From contig CAWFIB010000024.1 of NCBI GenBank assembly GCA_963815775.1, positions 35,246 to 99,245 on the forward strand: a DNA stretch of 64,000 bases. The letters run 5' to 3'. The notes below the pieces were generated by a model. It did not search any database. It worked only from the letters and a program-made list of their open reading frames with translations, and was not told the origin of the DNA. This DNA comes from CAVVDY01 sp963815775 (GTDB lineage Bacteria; Acidobacteriota; Terriglobia; Terriglobales; Acidobacteriaceae). Below are positions 25,918-33,590 of the stretch, in pieces; the stretch's first letter is position 1; every line of letters starts with the position of its first letter. A program made the translations under genes and the position numbers.

Positions 25918-27856
25918 AGGCAGTCAGCTCCTGTCCGGCGGACTGGTAAAGGCTCCTTCCCAGACTTTCCAATTGCTCCAGCCCGCCGATGTCCGGCCGC
26001 CGGTAAACCTGGATATGCTGCTTGTCCGGGAAGACCTTCAGAAACTCCTTCGCCACCGCCGATTCCCGCCGGCGCAGGCCCACGCACAAGCGGCAATCGC
26101 AGGGCGGGGTCAGCAGATTCAGGAATACCAGTGGAACAGCGATGCCCATTCTGCCGCACGCCGGCGCCAGGTCTTTGGTCTCTTCCAGTGCCATTCGGGT
26201 AGGAATGCTGACCACGTAAAGGGCGGAGGCGGCGGGATTCCGAAGCAGTTCGCGAAGTTTTTTCAGGTTCCTGGAGATTCCCACCAATTCCTGGGCGAAT
26301 CCCGGCAGGTGCAGAATGTGTTCGTACTTGAGAAAGAGGCTGAAGAAAGCTTTGAGCCACTGGTCAATAAGGTCGGGCAACTCCAGCAACCGGATCAAGT
26401 GGCCGGTGGAGGCGCAATCCAGGATGAACAGGTCATAGCTGTCCTGCGCCATAAAATCCAGGATGCGGGTCAGCGCCATCACCTCGTCCAGTCCGGGCGG
26501 CGCAAGGTCCAACATGCGCTCCAGAACCACGCGGTCGAAGGTCAGGTCGAAGCCGCGGGAGACCGACTCCAGAAAGTGTTCCAGGTCCTCGGCATAGCGG
26601 GATTTCAGCTTTTCAAACTCCGCCGGTGCGTCGATTTCCATGGCCCATAGGCCGGGAAGCAGTAGCTTGGGCCGAGGGCCAATCTGAGTTTGCAGGCAGG
26701 CGGAAAGCGAGTGAGCCGGATCGGCGGAGAACAGCAGCACCCGTTTCTCGGGGAAGTCGCGCGCCATGCGCAGGGCGGTAACGCAGGAGAGAGTTGTTTT
26801 GCCCACGCCACCCTTTCCGGCAAAGAGGATAAACTGCATCCGCGCCGAAGGCGGCGGGGCCGGGTCCAGGACGACCGGATCGCGGAAGATCGTGCTGCGG
26901 TTTGCAATCGCCTGCTGGCCATCGATCGGCTGCGCATGATCCCAGAATTCCGTGAGCAGCCGTTCTCCCCGCACCTCCTCCGCCATCAGTCCCACGCCCC
27001 ACACCGGGCACAAGGCTTCGAGACTGCTCAGCAGACGCTGAATCTGGAGTCGCTCGGTCGCTCCAGCGGCCGCACAAGTGAGGCAATCGCACTCCAGGTG
27101 GAGCTGATTCACGACCATGTCCGCTACCGGCATCTTGCGGTCCCGTAGCTCCTGGACCAGGGCCAGCGTCTCGCAGATGCTGAGCGGCTCGGCAATGGCT
27201 ACCGGAACGAATTGGGTGCGCTGTGGATCGTGCAACAGCTTCTCGGTCAACCGGAGCGTGGACTTCCACCGCATTGCGAACAGATCGAGGCGGTCCGGTC
27301 CCTCGTCCCGGCTGAACACCCGCCGCATGTAGCGTCGCTTGGCCAGCAATACTTCCAGCATGCCCAGCCAACGGCGGATCAATTCGGGCATGGCCAGCAG
27401 CCGCAGGGTATGGCCGCTGGGCGCCGTATCCACCACGATGCAGTCGTATTGGCGAGACTCGACCCAGCCGGAGATTTCAAACAGGGCCATCAACTCGTCC
27501 AGGCCGGGCAGTGACAGGCTCAGAAACCGGTTGATGTCCTCGTCATCAAGGAAGGTTCCGGCAGCGGCAATCTCGCCCAAAATGCCGCCATTCTGCTCGC
27601 GGAACTTCGTCAGACATTGCTGGGCATCCAGCTCGAGCACGTTCAGGTTGCCGGGAGGCACGTATCCGGCCAGACTGTCGCGCACCGAATGGGCCGGGTC
27701 GGTGGAAACCAGCAGCAGGGAACGCTCCGGCGCCTGGGCGGAAAGACGCAGGGCGGCGGCCGTGGCGCAGGTGGTCTTGCCCACTCCGCCCTTGCCGCCG
27801 AAAAGCAGCAGCCGGAGGTCCTGTTTATCAAAAAACGATGGCCTGGCACGGCTCAT
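25904..27856 (-). CDS. Tandem ArsA/Get3-like ATPase in the gas vesicle operon
   Basis: A 650-aa protein made of two homologous ATPase halves. Deviant Walker A motifs of the ArsA/Get3 class occur near residues 19-27 and 345-353 ('GKGGVGKTT' in both), each followed by 'DPAHS' (switch I). Each half carries a cysteine motif late in the domain ('CDCLTC' near 255, 'CDCRLC' near 584) at the position of the Get3 zinc CxxC, followed by Arg/Gln-rich helices. ArsA-type pumps bind arsenite with different cysteines and partner with ArsB; no ars genes are nearby. Embedded between gvpG and gvpS with overlaps at both ends, it more plausibly chaperones hydrophobic Gvp subunits (inference). Confidence 0.88.
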   Translation of the reverse strand: MSRARPSFFDKQDLRLLLFGGKGGVGKTTCATAAALRLSAQAPERSLLLVSTDPAHSVRDSLAGYVPPGNLNVLELDAQQCLTKFREQNGGILGEIAAAGTFLDDEDINRFLSLSLPGLDELMALFEISGWVESRQYDCIVVDTAPSGHTLRLLAMPELIRRWLGMLEVLLAKRRYMRRVFSRDEGPDRLDLFAMRWKSTLRLTEKLLHDPQRTQFVPVAIAEPLSICETLALVQELRDRKMPVADMVVNQLHLECDCLTCAAAGATERLQIQRLLSSLEALCPVWGVGLMAEEVRGERLLTEFWDHAQPIDGQQAIANRSTIFRDPVVLDPAPPPSARMQFILFAGKGGVGKTTLSCVTALRMARDFPEKRVLLFSADPAHSLSACLQTQIGPRPKLLLPGLWAMEIDAPAEFEKLKSRYAEDLEHFLESVSRGFDLTFDRVVLERMLDLAPPGLDEVMALTRILDFMAQDSYDLFILDCASTGHLIRLLELPDLIDQWLKAFFSLFLKYEHILHLPGFAQELVGISRNLKKLRELLRNPAASALYVVSIPTRMALEETKDLAPACGRMGIAVPLVFLNLLTPPCDCRLCVGLRRRESAVAKEFLKVFPDKQHIQVYRRPDIGGLEQLESLGRSLYQSAGQELTACATA

Positions 27857-28176
27857 ACGGGTCGCCCACCCGGCAAGGTTGCGGCAGGCTCCGGCGCAGT
27901 CTGGTCGGATTCCTGGGCTTCGCCGGATTCCTCGTTCTCCTCCGCCAACCGGCTTTCAATGGCCTCCAGCCTGTCCAGCAGGACCTTCTCCCCGGCCTCG
28001 AATTCCGCTTCGCTGATCCGCCCGGTTTCCAGTTGCATGTAAAGTATCCGCAACTGCTCGGTAATCGACTTGGCCTCGCCCGCCAGCTCGTCCTGGGCGA
28101 TCTTGCCGATCTCCCGGAACACCCACAGAATGCTGTGGACCGGAAACAAAAGAATGTCATCCACCAACAGCATCAC
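27853..28176 (-). CDS. gvpG: Gas vesicle protein GvpG
   Basis: A 107-aa protein beginning 'MMLLVDDILLFPVHSILWVFREIGKIAQDEL', which is the GvpG signature, followed by a coiled-coil helix ('LRILYMQLETGRISEAEFEAGEKVLLDRLEAIE') and an acidic, Pro-rich tail. GvpG is an accessory assembly protein that interacts with GvpF/L. Start and stop overlap the neighbours by 4 bases each (ATGA-type), so it is translationally coupled. Confidence 0.92.
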   Translation of the reverse strand: MMLLVDDILLFPVHSILWVFREIGKIAQDELAGEAKSITEQLRILYMQLETGRISEAEFEAGEKVLLDRLEAIESRLAEENEESGEAQESDQTAPEPAATLPGGRPV

Positions 28177-28970
28177 TGCTCCAAATCGAGTTCCACGAAG
28201 TTATGCGGCGCCCACGGTCCGCTGTAGTCGAAGGAGAAGTTGTTGTCGAAGAACTTGGCCGCGGTAAACACGCCGGCGGAAAACTCCTCTTGCGCGTCGC
28301 GCTTCACCAGGCAGGCAAGGTTGATGACCTCATGCTCGTTGCGGCACGGGTTGGCTTTGAATTCCACGCACAGCGGGGCAAGCACGTGCTCCACCCTGGC
28401 GGTATGGTTCTCCCGGTCCTCATTGAGCAGGCGGTCGAACATCCGGCCCAGCTCGATCTTTTCTTCCTGGGAGAATTCATGGCGCGCGCTCATCAGGCGG
28501 TCGCGCACCAGGCGCAACTCGGTATGGGTGTTGACGAAGTATTCGAAGATATTGGGCACGTCCCAGGTGACGCGCAACCCCATCTCCACCTTGCCGGCCA
28601 CCCTCGCCAGCTGCTCCTCGAAGGCGCGCCGGTTCTGGGCCAGGATTTTGCGGATGGCTTGCGGATTGTCGGCAATGGTGCCGAAGGCCATGGGCAGCGG
28701 AGTGGTGTCCTCGACCAGGCGCTTGAGCACCGCGTAGTGGGCTTTTAGGTGGGCGCGCTCCGGCCGGATGCGGGAGCTGGTCAGGCCGCTGACCACCGCG
28801 GCCACGCGCCCGTCACCAATGGTGTACACATCTCTTCCCTCCAAACCCAGGGAAGGGAAAGCTCGAGACTCGTCGCCCGCTACCACGGCGTAGATATAGT
28901 GTCTTCCCTTGGCGGTGTGAATTCCCGGATTCTGTTCCGGACCGTTGGCAACGGCTACACATTCGTTCAT
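28173..28970 (-). CDS. gvpF: Gas vesicle protein GvpF/L (copy 1, GvpF position)
   Basis: A 265-aa GvpL/GvpF-family protein: 'GRHYIYAVVAGDE' N-terminal strand, 'HYAVLKRLVEDTTPLPMAFGTIA' (the conserved P-x-x-F-G-T), 'VEMGLRVTWDV', and a C-terminal 'YSGPWAPHNFVEL' strand (family consensus G-P-W-P-x-Y-x-F). GvpF binds GvpA and is a structural/assembly component. The ATG at 28970 with AGGAGAAGG upstream is chosen over longer in-frame starts; it overlaps the preceding small gene's stop (ATGA). Confidence 0.9.
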   Translation of the reverse strand: MNECVAVANGPEQNPGIHTAKGRHYIYAVVAGDESRAFPSLGLEGRDVYTIGDGRVAAVVSGLTSSRIRPERAHLKAHYAVLKRLVEDTTPLPMAFGTIADNPQAIRKILAQNRRAFEEQLARVAGKVEMGLRVTWDVPNIFEYFVNTHTELRLVRDRLMSARHEFSQEEKIELGRMFDRLLNEDRENHTARVEHVLAPLCVEFKANPCRNEHEVINLACLVKRDAQEEFSAGVFTAAKFFDNNFSFDYSGPWAPHNFVELDLEQ

Positions 28971-29194
28971 GGCCTTCTCCTCATTTGCGCGGACTCGATC
29001 CGTCCCCGGTGCAATCTCCAGCGCGCTTGCAGCCAAAGCCGCCTCCGTTCGGCGTCCCATAGCCGTATCCACTCCGGCAGCGAGCGCAACCCGCCCAACC
29101 GCGCCAGGGCCGCGCCGGTGCAAACGGGGCAGGAACGGTAATTGCGGCGGTGGCGGTTAGCCGGTACATGAGCGGAGGTACGGATAGTCAGCAT
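28967..29194 (-). CDS. Small basic Arg/Trp/Leu-rich protein in the gas vesicle operon
   Basis: A 75-aa predicted protein with one CPVC motif near residue 22 and a strongly basic, Trp-rich second half ('SLPEWIRLWDAERRRLWLQARW'). I do not recognise a family. Support for being real: it fills the gap between two gvp genes exactly, starts 9 bases after the upstream stop with GAGG nearby, and its TGA overlaps the gvpF ATG (ATGA). It may be a small operon-specific accessory factor; a chance open frame is possible in this GC-rich DNA. Confidence 0.45.
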   Translation of the reverse strand: MLTIRTSAHVPANRHRRNYRSCPVCTGAALARLGGLRSLPEWIRLWDAERRRLWLQARWRLHRGRIESAQMRRRP

Positions 29195-29203
29195 GGCAAG
29201 GCC

Positions 29204-29515
29204 TCAATAGCGAATCTTGAATCCGCCCCGGCCGCGCCGAGCAGGTTGCGGCGGAGCGCCCGGCAGACGCGCCAGCGCCCTCCCGCCGGATCTCTCGACC
29301 GCCTGGAGCAGTTCCTGTTTGGTCTTCTCGATCTCCTCGATACGGGCATCGATAAGTGCAATCCGCTGGCTAGCGCTTTTGCGCTCCATGTTGCGCCGCG
29401 CCCGCTCCATCTCCAGGCAGGTGATTTGCATGTAGCTTCGATAGGGGACGGAGACCTGATCCGTGCGCCCGGAAAGCGTCCGTAACTGATTCAGACCTTT
29501 GCTAGGAATGGCCAT
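29204..29515 (-). CDS. Coiled-coil protein of unknown function in the gas vesicle operon
   Basis: A 103-aa protein with a globular start ('GLNQLRTLSGRTDQVSVPYRSYMQITCLEMER') and a central amphipathic coiled coil ('RIALIDARIEEIEKTKQELLQAVE'). The tail is Gly/Arg/Pro-rich. It overlaps the end of gvpN by 14 bases, so it is cotranslated with it. No known Gvp family is recognised. The conserved-looking first 35 residues suggest a specific protein rather than a spurious frame. Confidence 0.7.
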   Translation of the reverse strand: MAIPSKGLNQLRTLSGRTDQVSVPYRSYMQITCLEMERARRNMERKSASQRIALIDARIEEIEKTKQELLQAVERSGGRALARLPGAPPQPARRGRGGFKIRY

Positions 29516-30536
29516 TCGATGACTCCTTCCGGGTGCTGCGGGGACCGGGCCGCTGGCCGTTGCGGTACGGCTTGCTCTCTGCGCCGCAAGCCCGCGCCAT
29601 GCATTCGTCGATTTTGTGCGGCATCAACGATTGGCCGTCGCAGGTGACTTTGGCGGTTTCGGCGGTGAGAACGTCGTGGCAGACCCACTGAAACACCGCA
29701 TCGTCCAGCCGGGCGTGCGCCTGGCGATGAACCAGAATGCGGGCAATGGCGATGGTGGCGCGAATGGTGGGCCGGTGGTTGTTGACACCGGTGCCCCGCA
29801 GCTCGCGGACAATATCCACGATCACCTCGGCATCCTCACGGGCCAAACCCGATTTGCTGATGGCGATCTGGATCTCCGTCTCGCGATCGAAGTTGCCCAG
29901 GTTAAGCGTGATCAGGCGGTCCATCAGCGCATCCTGGGTCTTGTGGACCCCGGCATACTCCTCGGGGTTGGAGGTGAAGATGGCGTGGAAGTCGGGATGC
30001 ACTTCGAGATACCCTTCACCGCCATTGCGCCGCAGGCTGGGCAGATTCAGGATTCTCTCCTCCAGCACGCTCAGCAGGGCATTGTTGGCCTCGGGGCGGG
30101 AGCGGTTGAACTCGTCGTAGATGAGAGTATTTCCGTTGGCGCAAGCCGTGGTCAGGCGATTGTCCACCCACAGGGTGTTCATGTCCTCTTCGGTCTTCAA
30201 CACGGAGTGGATATAGTTGTCGACCAGCTTTGACTTGTGATAGCCGGCGTCCTTGCCCACCAGGTCCGAGCTGCCGAATTCATCGTCCCCGTGGATGAGC
30301 GTGACCGGGCGGCCAAGCTTGGAGGCCAGGTGGAAGGCAAGGGTCGTTTTTCCGGTTCCCGCCGCGCCGGCAAAGTGAATGGCATACCCCACTTCCAGGT
30401 AGGCGAACGCGCGGTCGGCCAGGGCCTGAACATGGGGGCTGGAGACAAACTGGTCGCTGGCTTCCACCAGCACATCGTCCCCTTGCGGCTGCACCCGGAC
30501 CACGCCTCCGCTCTCTTTGTCCTCAGTACTCACCAT
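29502..30536 (-). CDS. gvpN: Gas vesicle AAA+ ATPase GvpN
   Basis: A 344-aa MoxR-type AAA+ ATPase. Walker A 'GAAGTGKTTLA' lies near residue 57, 'GDDEFGSSDLVG' follows, Walker B is 'TLIYDEFNRSRPE', and 'NPEEYAGVHKTQDALMDRLI' is the GvpN sensor/Arg-finger region. GvpN is needed for enlargement of gas vesicles. The ATG at 30536 has AGAGGAG 11 bases upstream. It heads the N-x-x-F-G-(ArsA)-S-K-J transcription unit. Confidence 0.94.
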   Translation of the reverse strand: MVSTEDKESGGVVRVQPQGDDVLVEASDQFVSSPHVQALADRAFAYLEVGYAIHFAGAAGTGKTTLAFHLASKLGRPVTLIHGDDEFGSSDLVGKDAGYHKSKLVDNYIHSVLKTEEDMNTLWVDNRLTTACANGNTLIYDEFNRSRPEANNALLSVLEERILNLPSLRRNGGEGYLEVHPDFHAIFTSNPEEYAGVHKTQDALMDRLITLNLGNFDRETEIQIAISKSGLAREDAEVIVDIVRELRGTGVNNHRPTIRATIAIARILVHRQAHARLDDAVFQWVCHDVLTAETAKVTCDGQSLMPHKIDECMARACGAESKPYRNGQRPGPRSTRKESSNGHS

Positions 30537-30602
30537 CGAAATGGTCTCCTCTTAATTGGTCTATCGGCGGCGGGGTCAGTACCAGGCCAGCGTCGCAATC
30601 AG

Positions 30603-30869
30603 CTACGGCTGGCGACGCGCCGCGGCCTTGGTTCCGTCAAAGCCTTTTGGTTGCGGCCTCTCCACCGCCGGGGACTGGGAAGGCGTACCACCCAACCAGG
30701 CGCGACAGGCACCGGCGCGATCCCCGGCAAAGGCGGCACACAATGCCGAAACCTGGGTTCGCCTTCGGTCGGTCGCTCTTACCAGAGCGTTGTGCAGGGC
30801 TGCTCTCCGGTGACGCCAGGCCCCAATTTCTCTGCGCAGCCGCATCATCGATTCGGTCAATCGACCCAC
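30603..30869 (-). CDS. GvpC-like small helical protein, copy 2
   Basis: An 88-aa frame with GTG start at 30869 preceded by GCGAGGA. The first ~60 residues ('RLTESMMRLRREIGAWRHRR', 'RRTQVSALCAAFAGDRAG', 'CRAWLGG') align with the protein encoded at 31185-31466 ('MLTEDTVRLRDEIVAMRNDR', 'KKAMTQLCSHFGHARAKM', 'ARKAWAGK'). The two are therefore paralogues separated by ~315 bases. The Ala/Arg-rich helix pattern ending in A-W-x-G resembles GvpC-type outer-shell proteins, but no 33-residue repeats are evident. It may be a degraded duplicate. Confidence 0.5.
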   Translation of the reverse strand: MGRLTESMMRLRREIGAWRHRRAALHNALVRATDRRRTQVSALCAAFAGDRAGACRAWLGGTPSQSPAVERPQPKGFDGTKAAARRQP

Positions 30870-31184
30870 GCGGGTCCTCGCTTTCTAAGGTTGCTCCGAA
30901 GCGCCGCCATCTTCCGCCGCACATCGAGTCCCAAAACTCCGCAACCTCAATCCCTATCCATTTATCATTCGGCGGCTCGCGCCGTTTATTTCTCCGGCGG
31001 CCGGTCTGCTATTTCTCTCGCGGCCGATTCGCGCCGAAACTCAATAGCTGCCTCAACGAAACCAGACGCCCTGGCCCGACGCTCAAGACCGGGACGCCGT
31101 GGCCGAACGGGCGTTGGATTTTGAACGGGCCTTCAGATCAATTGCTTGAATCCGGTTGAACTGCATTGCGCCCGTGGTTTGCGA
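30870..31184. other. Intergenic region between the two GvpC-like paralogues
   Basis: About 315 bases with no gene on either strand that I would support. A minus-strand GG-N10-GC arrangement (GG at 30954-30953, TTGC ending at 30941) lies 72 bases before the downstream start, the same geometry as the sigma-54 candidate before gvpA. However, its -24 half is poor, so it is only a weak secondary promoter candidate. Confidence 0.3.
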
Positions 31185-31466
31185 TCAGCTTTTGCCGGCC
31201 CAGGCTTTGCGGGCGCCCGCCAGGTCGTCGGACATGTCTCTGCGCAGCGTGCCAACCGAGCGCTTGAGGTTGTCCAGAAACGCCAAACGGGCATGCTTGG
31301 TCTGCTTCGCCATCTTGGCGCGAGCATGGCCGAAGTGAGAACAAAGCTGGGTCATCGCCTTTTTCCGCGACTTGGTTTCTTTCTGCAAATCGTTCATCAA
31401 GCTGCCGCGGTCATTGCGCATTGCGACAATTTCATCGCGCAGGCGAACCGTATCCTCAGTTAACAT
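31185..31466 (-). CDS. GvpC-like small helical protein, copy 1
   Basis: A 93-aa, almost entirely helical and basic protein ('RLRDEIVAMRNDRGSLMNDL', 'KHARLAFLDNLKRSVGTLRR', 'DDLAGARKAWAG'). The ATG at 31466 has an excellent AAGGAGAAACGA ribosome site. It directly follows gvpA in the same direction, where gvpC often lies. The A-F-L-x-x-L...A-R-x-A-W-x-G pattern recalls GvpC of non-cyanobacterial clusters. GvpC coats and strengthens the vesicle; that role here is inferred. A paralogue is encoded at 30603-30869. Confidence 0.7.
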   Translation of the reverse strand: MLTEDTVRLRDEIVAMRNDRGSLMNDLQKETKSRKKAMTQLCSHFGHARAKMAKQTKHARLAFLDNLKRSVGTLRRDMSDDLAGARKAWAGKS

Positions 31467-31504
31467 TTCGTTTCTCCTTTTCCTGGTTTGCCAGGGGATT
31501 GCCC

Positions 31505-31543
31505 GTGGCCGTACTACTCGCTTTCCGCGCCTAGCAACGGCCA
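31505..31543. promoter_or_regulatory. Hairpin between gvpA and the GvpC-like gene
   Basis: GTGGCCGT and ACGGCCAC form an 8-bp perfect inverted repeat around a ~24-base loop, in the ~100 bases separating the gvpA stop from the next start. There is no T-run. It could attenuate or stabilise the gvpA message so that the major shell protein is made in excess (inference). Confidence 0.35.
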
Positions 31544-31567
31544 CAGGAATCTTGTCAGGGCTGGGGT

Positions 31568-31786
31568 TTAGGCCGGGGCTGCGGCGCTCGCAGTCAGACC
31601 GATGGCTTCGGCATACTTCAGGTAGGTTTCGACCGACGCGATCACAACGCGCGCTTCCACTGAGAGCAGCTCGATGCCGACCAGCGACACCTTGACCCAA
31701 GCATCAATAACGATACCCTTGTCAAGAATGCGGTCGACAACTTCCGCCAGGCTCGAGGAATCCGTAGACTTGTTTACTTTTGCCAT
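31568..31786 (-). CDS. gvpA: Major gas vesicle shell protein GvpA
   Basis: A 72-aa protein matching GvpA almost residue for residue: 'SSSLAEVVDRILDKGIVIDAWVKVSLVGIELL' then 'EARVVIASVETYLKYAEAIGLT' with a short Ala/Pro tail. It polymerises into the rib that forms the gas vesicle wall. The start is the ATG at 31786 (GGAGAACGAATAAC upstream); longer in-frame extensions are not conserved. It is preceded by a well-spaced sigma-54 promoter candidate and heads the downstream gvp genes. Confidence 0.97.
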   Translation of the reverse strand: MAKVNKSTDSSSLAEVVDRILDKGIVIDAWVKVSLVGIELLSVEARVVIASVETYLKYAEAIGLTASAAAPA

Positions 31787-31858
31787 GTTATTCGTTCTCC
31801 TTTCCGGCTCTCTTCGGCCGCAATCGGACTCATTTGCTGTCCGTCTCGCGAAGGTAGA

Positions 31859-31877
31859 TTGCATGTGGAAGGCCAAA
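31859..31877 (-). promoter_or_regulatory. Sigma-54 promoter candidate upstream of gvpA
   Basis: Read on the minus strand: TTTGGCCTTCCACATGCAA. The invariant GG (31874-31873) and GC (31862-31861) are exactly 10 bases apart, as required for -24/-12 promoters (consensus TGGCAC-N5-TTGCA). Predicted start is ~31850, giving a ~64-base leader before gvpA. An 8-bp inverted repeat ATGAGTGC (31881-31888) / GCACTCAT (31928-31935) lies just upstream and may bind the activator. The cluster's own NtrC-type regulator supports the assignment. Confidence 0.65.
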
Positions 31878-32088
31878 GCCATGAGTGCGCAGACTTAGGT
31901 AATCTCCGGACCATTGAAGGCTTTGAAGCACTCATCGTGAGCTTGGAAAGAGGAGGGATTCACAGGCGTATGTGTAACAATATAAACACTGTACCTAGAA
32001 CCGACGTGATCGATACAGGACTCGTTCTCGCGCTTTGAAAATCTGGGAAGACTCTCGCTCTAGCTTAGAAGCATCTCATGTTAGTAAC

Positions 32089-32781
32089 CTATGGAATGGT
32101 TTCCATAGTTTGCATTCCCGTGGTTACCACAAAGCTGTATGGTGGCCATGGACCGCTCAACAAGAGTTTCACGCCCCGGGGAGGAGCGATCTCGCGGGCC
32201 TGCCTGCGAAACGCCTCTGCGCCGCTCTTGCGCACCAGAAAGTACATTGAGACCAGACGTCCCTGAGCGGACGGCGAAATCTCCCGGCGCTCCTCGGCGG
32301 AAAACTTCGCCAACGCGGCTGCCATCCGGTCGGCGCAATGGCCCTCCTCCGGAGCCAGCGTGTCGGGGGAGTTATAGCGATGGCGCAAAGAGGCTAAATA
32401 GGCGCTTCCGGGGGACTCCGGAAGCGGCGGGAGCGGCACGGCTTGAGCCGGCCACAAAAGGCGAATGCCCATCTCCGTCATGCCGTGAAGCCGGCTCAAA
32501 AGAGTCTCGTACTCCGGTCGGCGCTCCTGCAGCAGGCGAACAATCTGGTCTTCGTTTTCCATGAGGCAGCCATGACGCAGGGGAATAACCGTTTGCCGGG
32601 CATGCATGGCTTCCACCACCCGCTCAAAAACCAGCAAAGAGGCCACGCTGGGCGTTGCGGTGGGCACTTCCACCTCCGACACTGCAGCCGCCAGCCCGTA
32701 GCCTGTGACCAGACGGATTCCCGGCTCCTGGGCAGGCTCGCATTCATCCTGCCGGCAGATGCAGTGCAGAAGAAGGATCAT
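32089..32781 (-). CDS. Gas vesicle protein GvpF/L (copy 2)
   Basis: A 230-aa GvpL/GvpF-family protein starting at ATG 32781 ('MILLLHCICRQDE'). It has 'LLVFERVVEAMHARQTVIPLRHGCLM' (family P-x-R-F/H-G region), 'MTEMGIRLLWPAQ' and the C-terminal 'GVKLLLSGPWPPYSFV' strand. It is more divergent than copy 1. The start overlaps the end of copy 3 by 4 bases. Such clusters often encode several GvpF/L paralogues that form the assembly complex with GvpA. It is the last gene of the unit upstream of the gvpA promoter. Confidence 0.88.
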   Translation of the reverse strand: MILLLHCICRQDECEPAQEPGIRLVTGYGLAAAVSEVEVPTATPSVASLLVFERVVEAMHARQTVIPLRHGCLMENEDQIVRLLQERRPEYETLLSRLHGMTEMGIRLLWPAQAVPLPPLPESPGSAYLASLRHRYNSPDTLAPEEGHCADRMAAALAKFSAEERREISPSAQGRLVSMYFLVRKSGAEAFRRQAREIAPPRGVKLLLSGPWPPYSFVVTTGMQTMETIP

Positions 32782-33590
32782 GCCTCGTCGCCGCCGGAAA
32801 GATCGGGAACAAAACTGTAGGATGGCCACGGACCGCTGAGCACCAGTTCGAGGCCGGGGAATGCTTCGCCGCAGTTGAACCGTTCCAGGCTGGCTGTGAA
32901 ATCCGCGACGGCCTCCGGCGAGATGAGAAAGGCCCAATTGAGGATCGCTTCAGCCTCGATCGCTCCGGCTGCCGACGGAAGCACTTTGCGCTCCCGGAAA
33001 CCGCCGGCGTGGCTTCCCAACTCTGCTGCCGCCGCTTGACAGAACTCCTTCAGCCGTTGGTTGTACTCCCGCTCCAGGCGAGACTTGATCCGCTTCTCCT
33101 CGAAATAGCGAGTTCCTGGCGGTCCGGCCAGCGTCTCGGCCGCCGGATCGAACAGCTTCCGCAACCCACCGGCGCGGTCCAGCAGCCCCTTAACTGCCCA
33201 TTCCTGCCGGGCGCCGAGTTCGGTGAAGAATGCGGCAATAGCTTGGCGATGGTGGCGGAGGAACCGATCCAGGCTGTCACGGGAGGAGAACAAAGTGGCG
33301 AAGCGGGCCGGCAGCACCGGGGCTTTCGTCATAACTTGTTCGATGACCGCTTCGTGGCGGCAGACGCGCGGCCCCAGCCAAGCCAGGTCCTGGAGATGCG
33401 CTTCTGCCGCCGGGCCGGCAAAATCCGCCAACTCGACCTCGCTGTAGATGGTGCAAAATTCTCCGCGGGCGCTGCTTCGGACCGGGCGGAGGCCATCCAC
33501 CCCGGCCGCGAGCCCGGCCGCGAGTTCCCCGATTTCGCCCCCGGAGGGGGTGAGGCAGTACAGGTAAAGGGCCAGGCCGCTGGCTTTCAT
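32778..33590 (-). CDS. Gas vesicle protein GvpF/L (copy 3)
   Basis: A 270-aa GvpL/GvpF-family protein: 'LALYLYCLTPSGGEIG', 'HEAVIEQVMTKAPVLPARFATLFSS' (conserved P-x-R-F-x-T), 'EWAVKGLLDRAG' and the C-terminal 'LELVLSGPWPSYSFVP'. The ATG start at 33590 immediately follows the stop of the CDC48-like gene (33591). Presumed assembly factor contacting GvpA; the reason for three paralogues is not evident from sequence. Confidence 0.9.
   Translation of the reverse strand: MKASGLALYLYCLTPSGGEIGELAAGLAAGVDGLRPVRSSARGEFCTIYSEVELADFAGPAAEAHLQDLAWLGPRVCRHEAVIEQVMTKAPVLPARFATLFSSRDSLDRFLRHHRQAIAAFFTELGARQEWAVKGLLDRAGGLRKLFDPAAETLAGPPGTRYFEEKRIKSRLEREYNQRLKEFCQAAAAELGSHAGGFRERKVLPSAAGAIEAEAILNWAFLISPEAVADFTASLERFNCGEAFPGLELVLSGPWPSYSFVPDLSGGDEA

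Noticed and set aside
25904..27856. Arsenic resistance gene arsA
   Set aside because: No arsB, arsC, arsD or arsR nearby; the cysteine motifs are Get3-like and the gene overlaps gvp genes on both sides.
30938..30956. Second sigma-54 promoter before the GvpC-like copy 2
   Set aside because: GG-N10-GC spacing and a TTGC half are present, but the -24 half (AGGGAT) is a poor match. It is kept only as a weak note in the intergenic entry.
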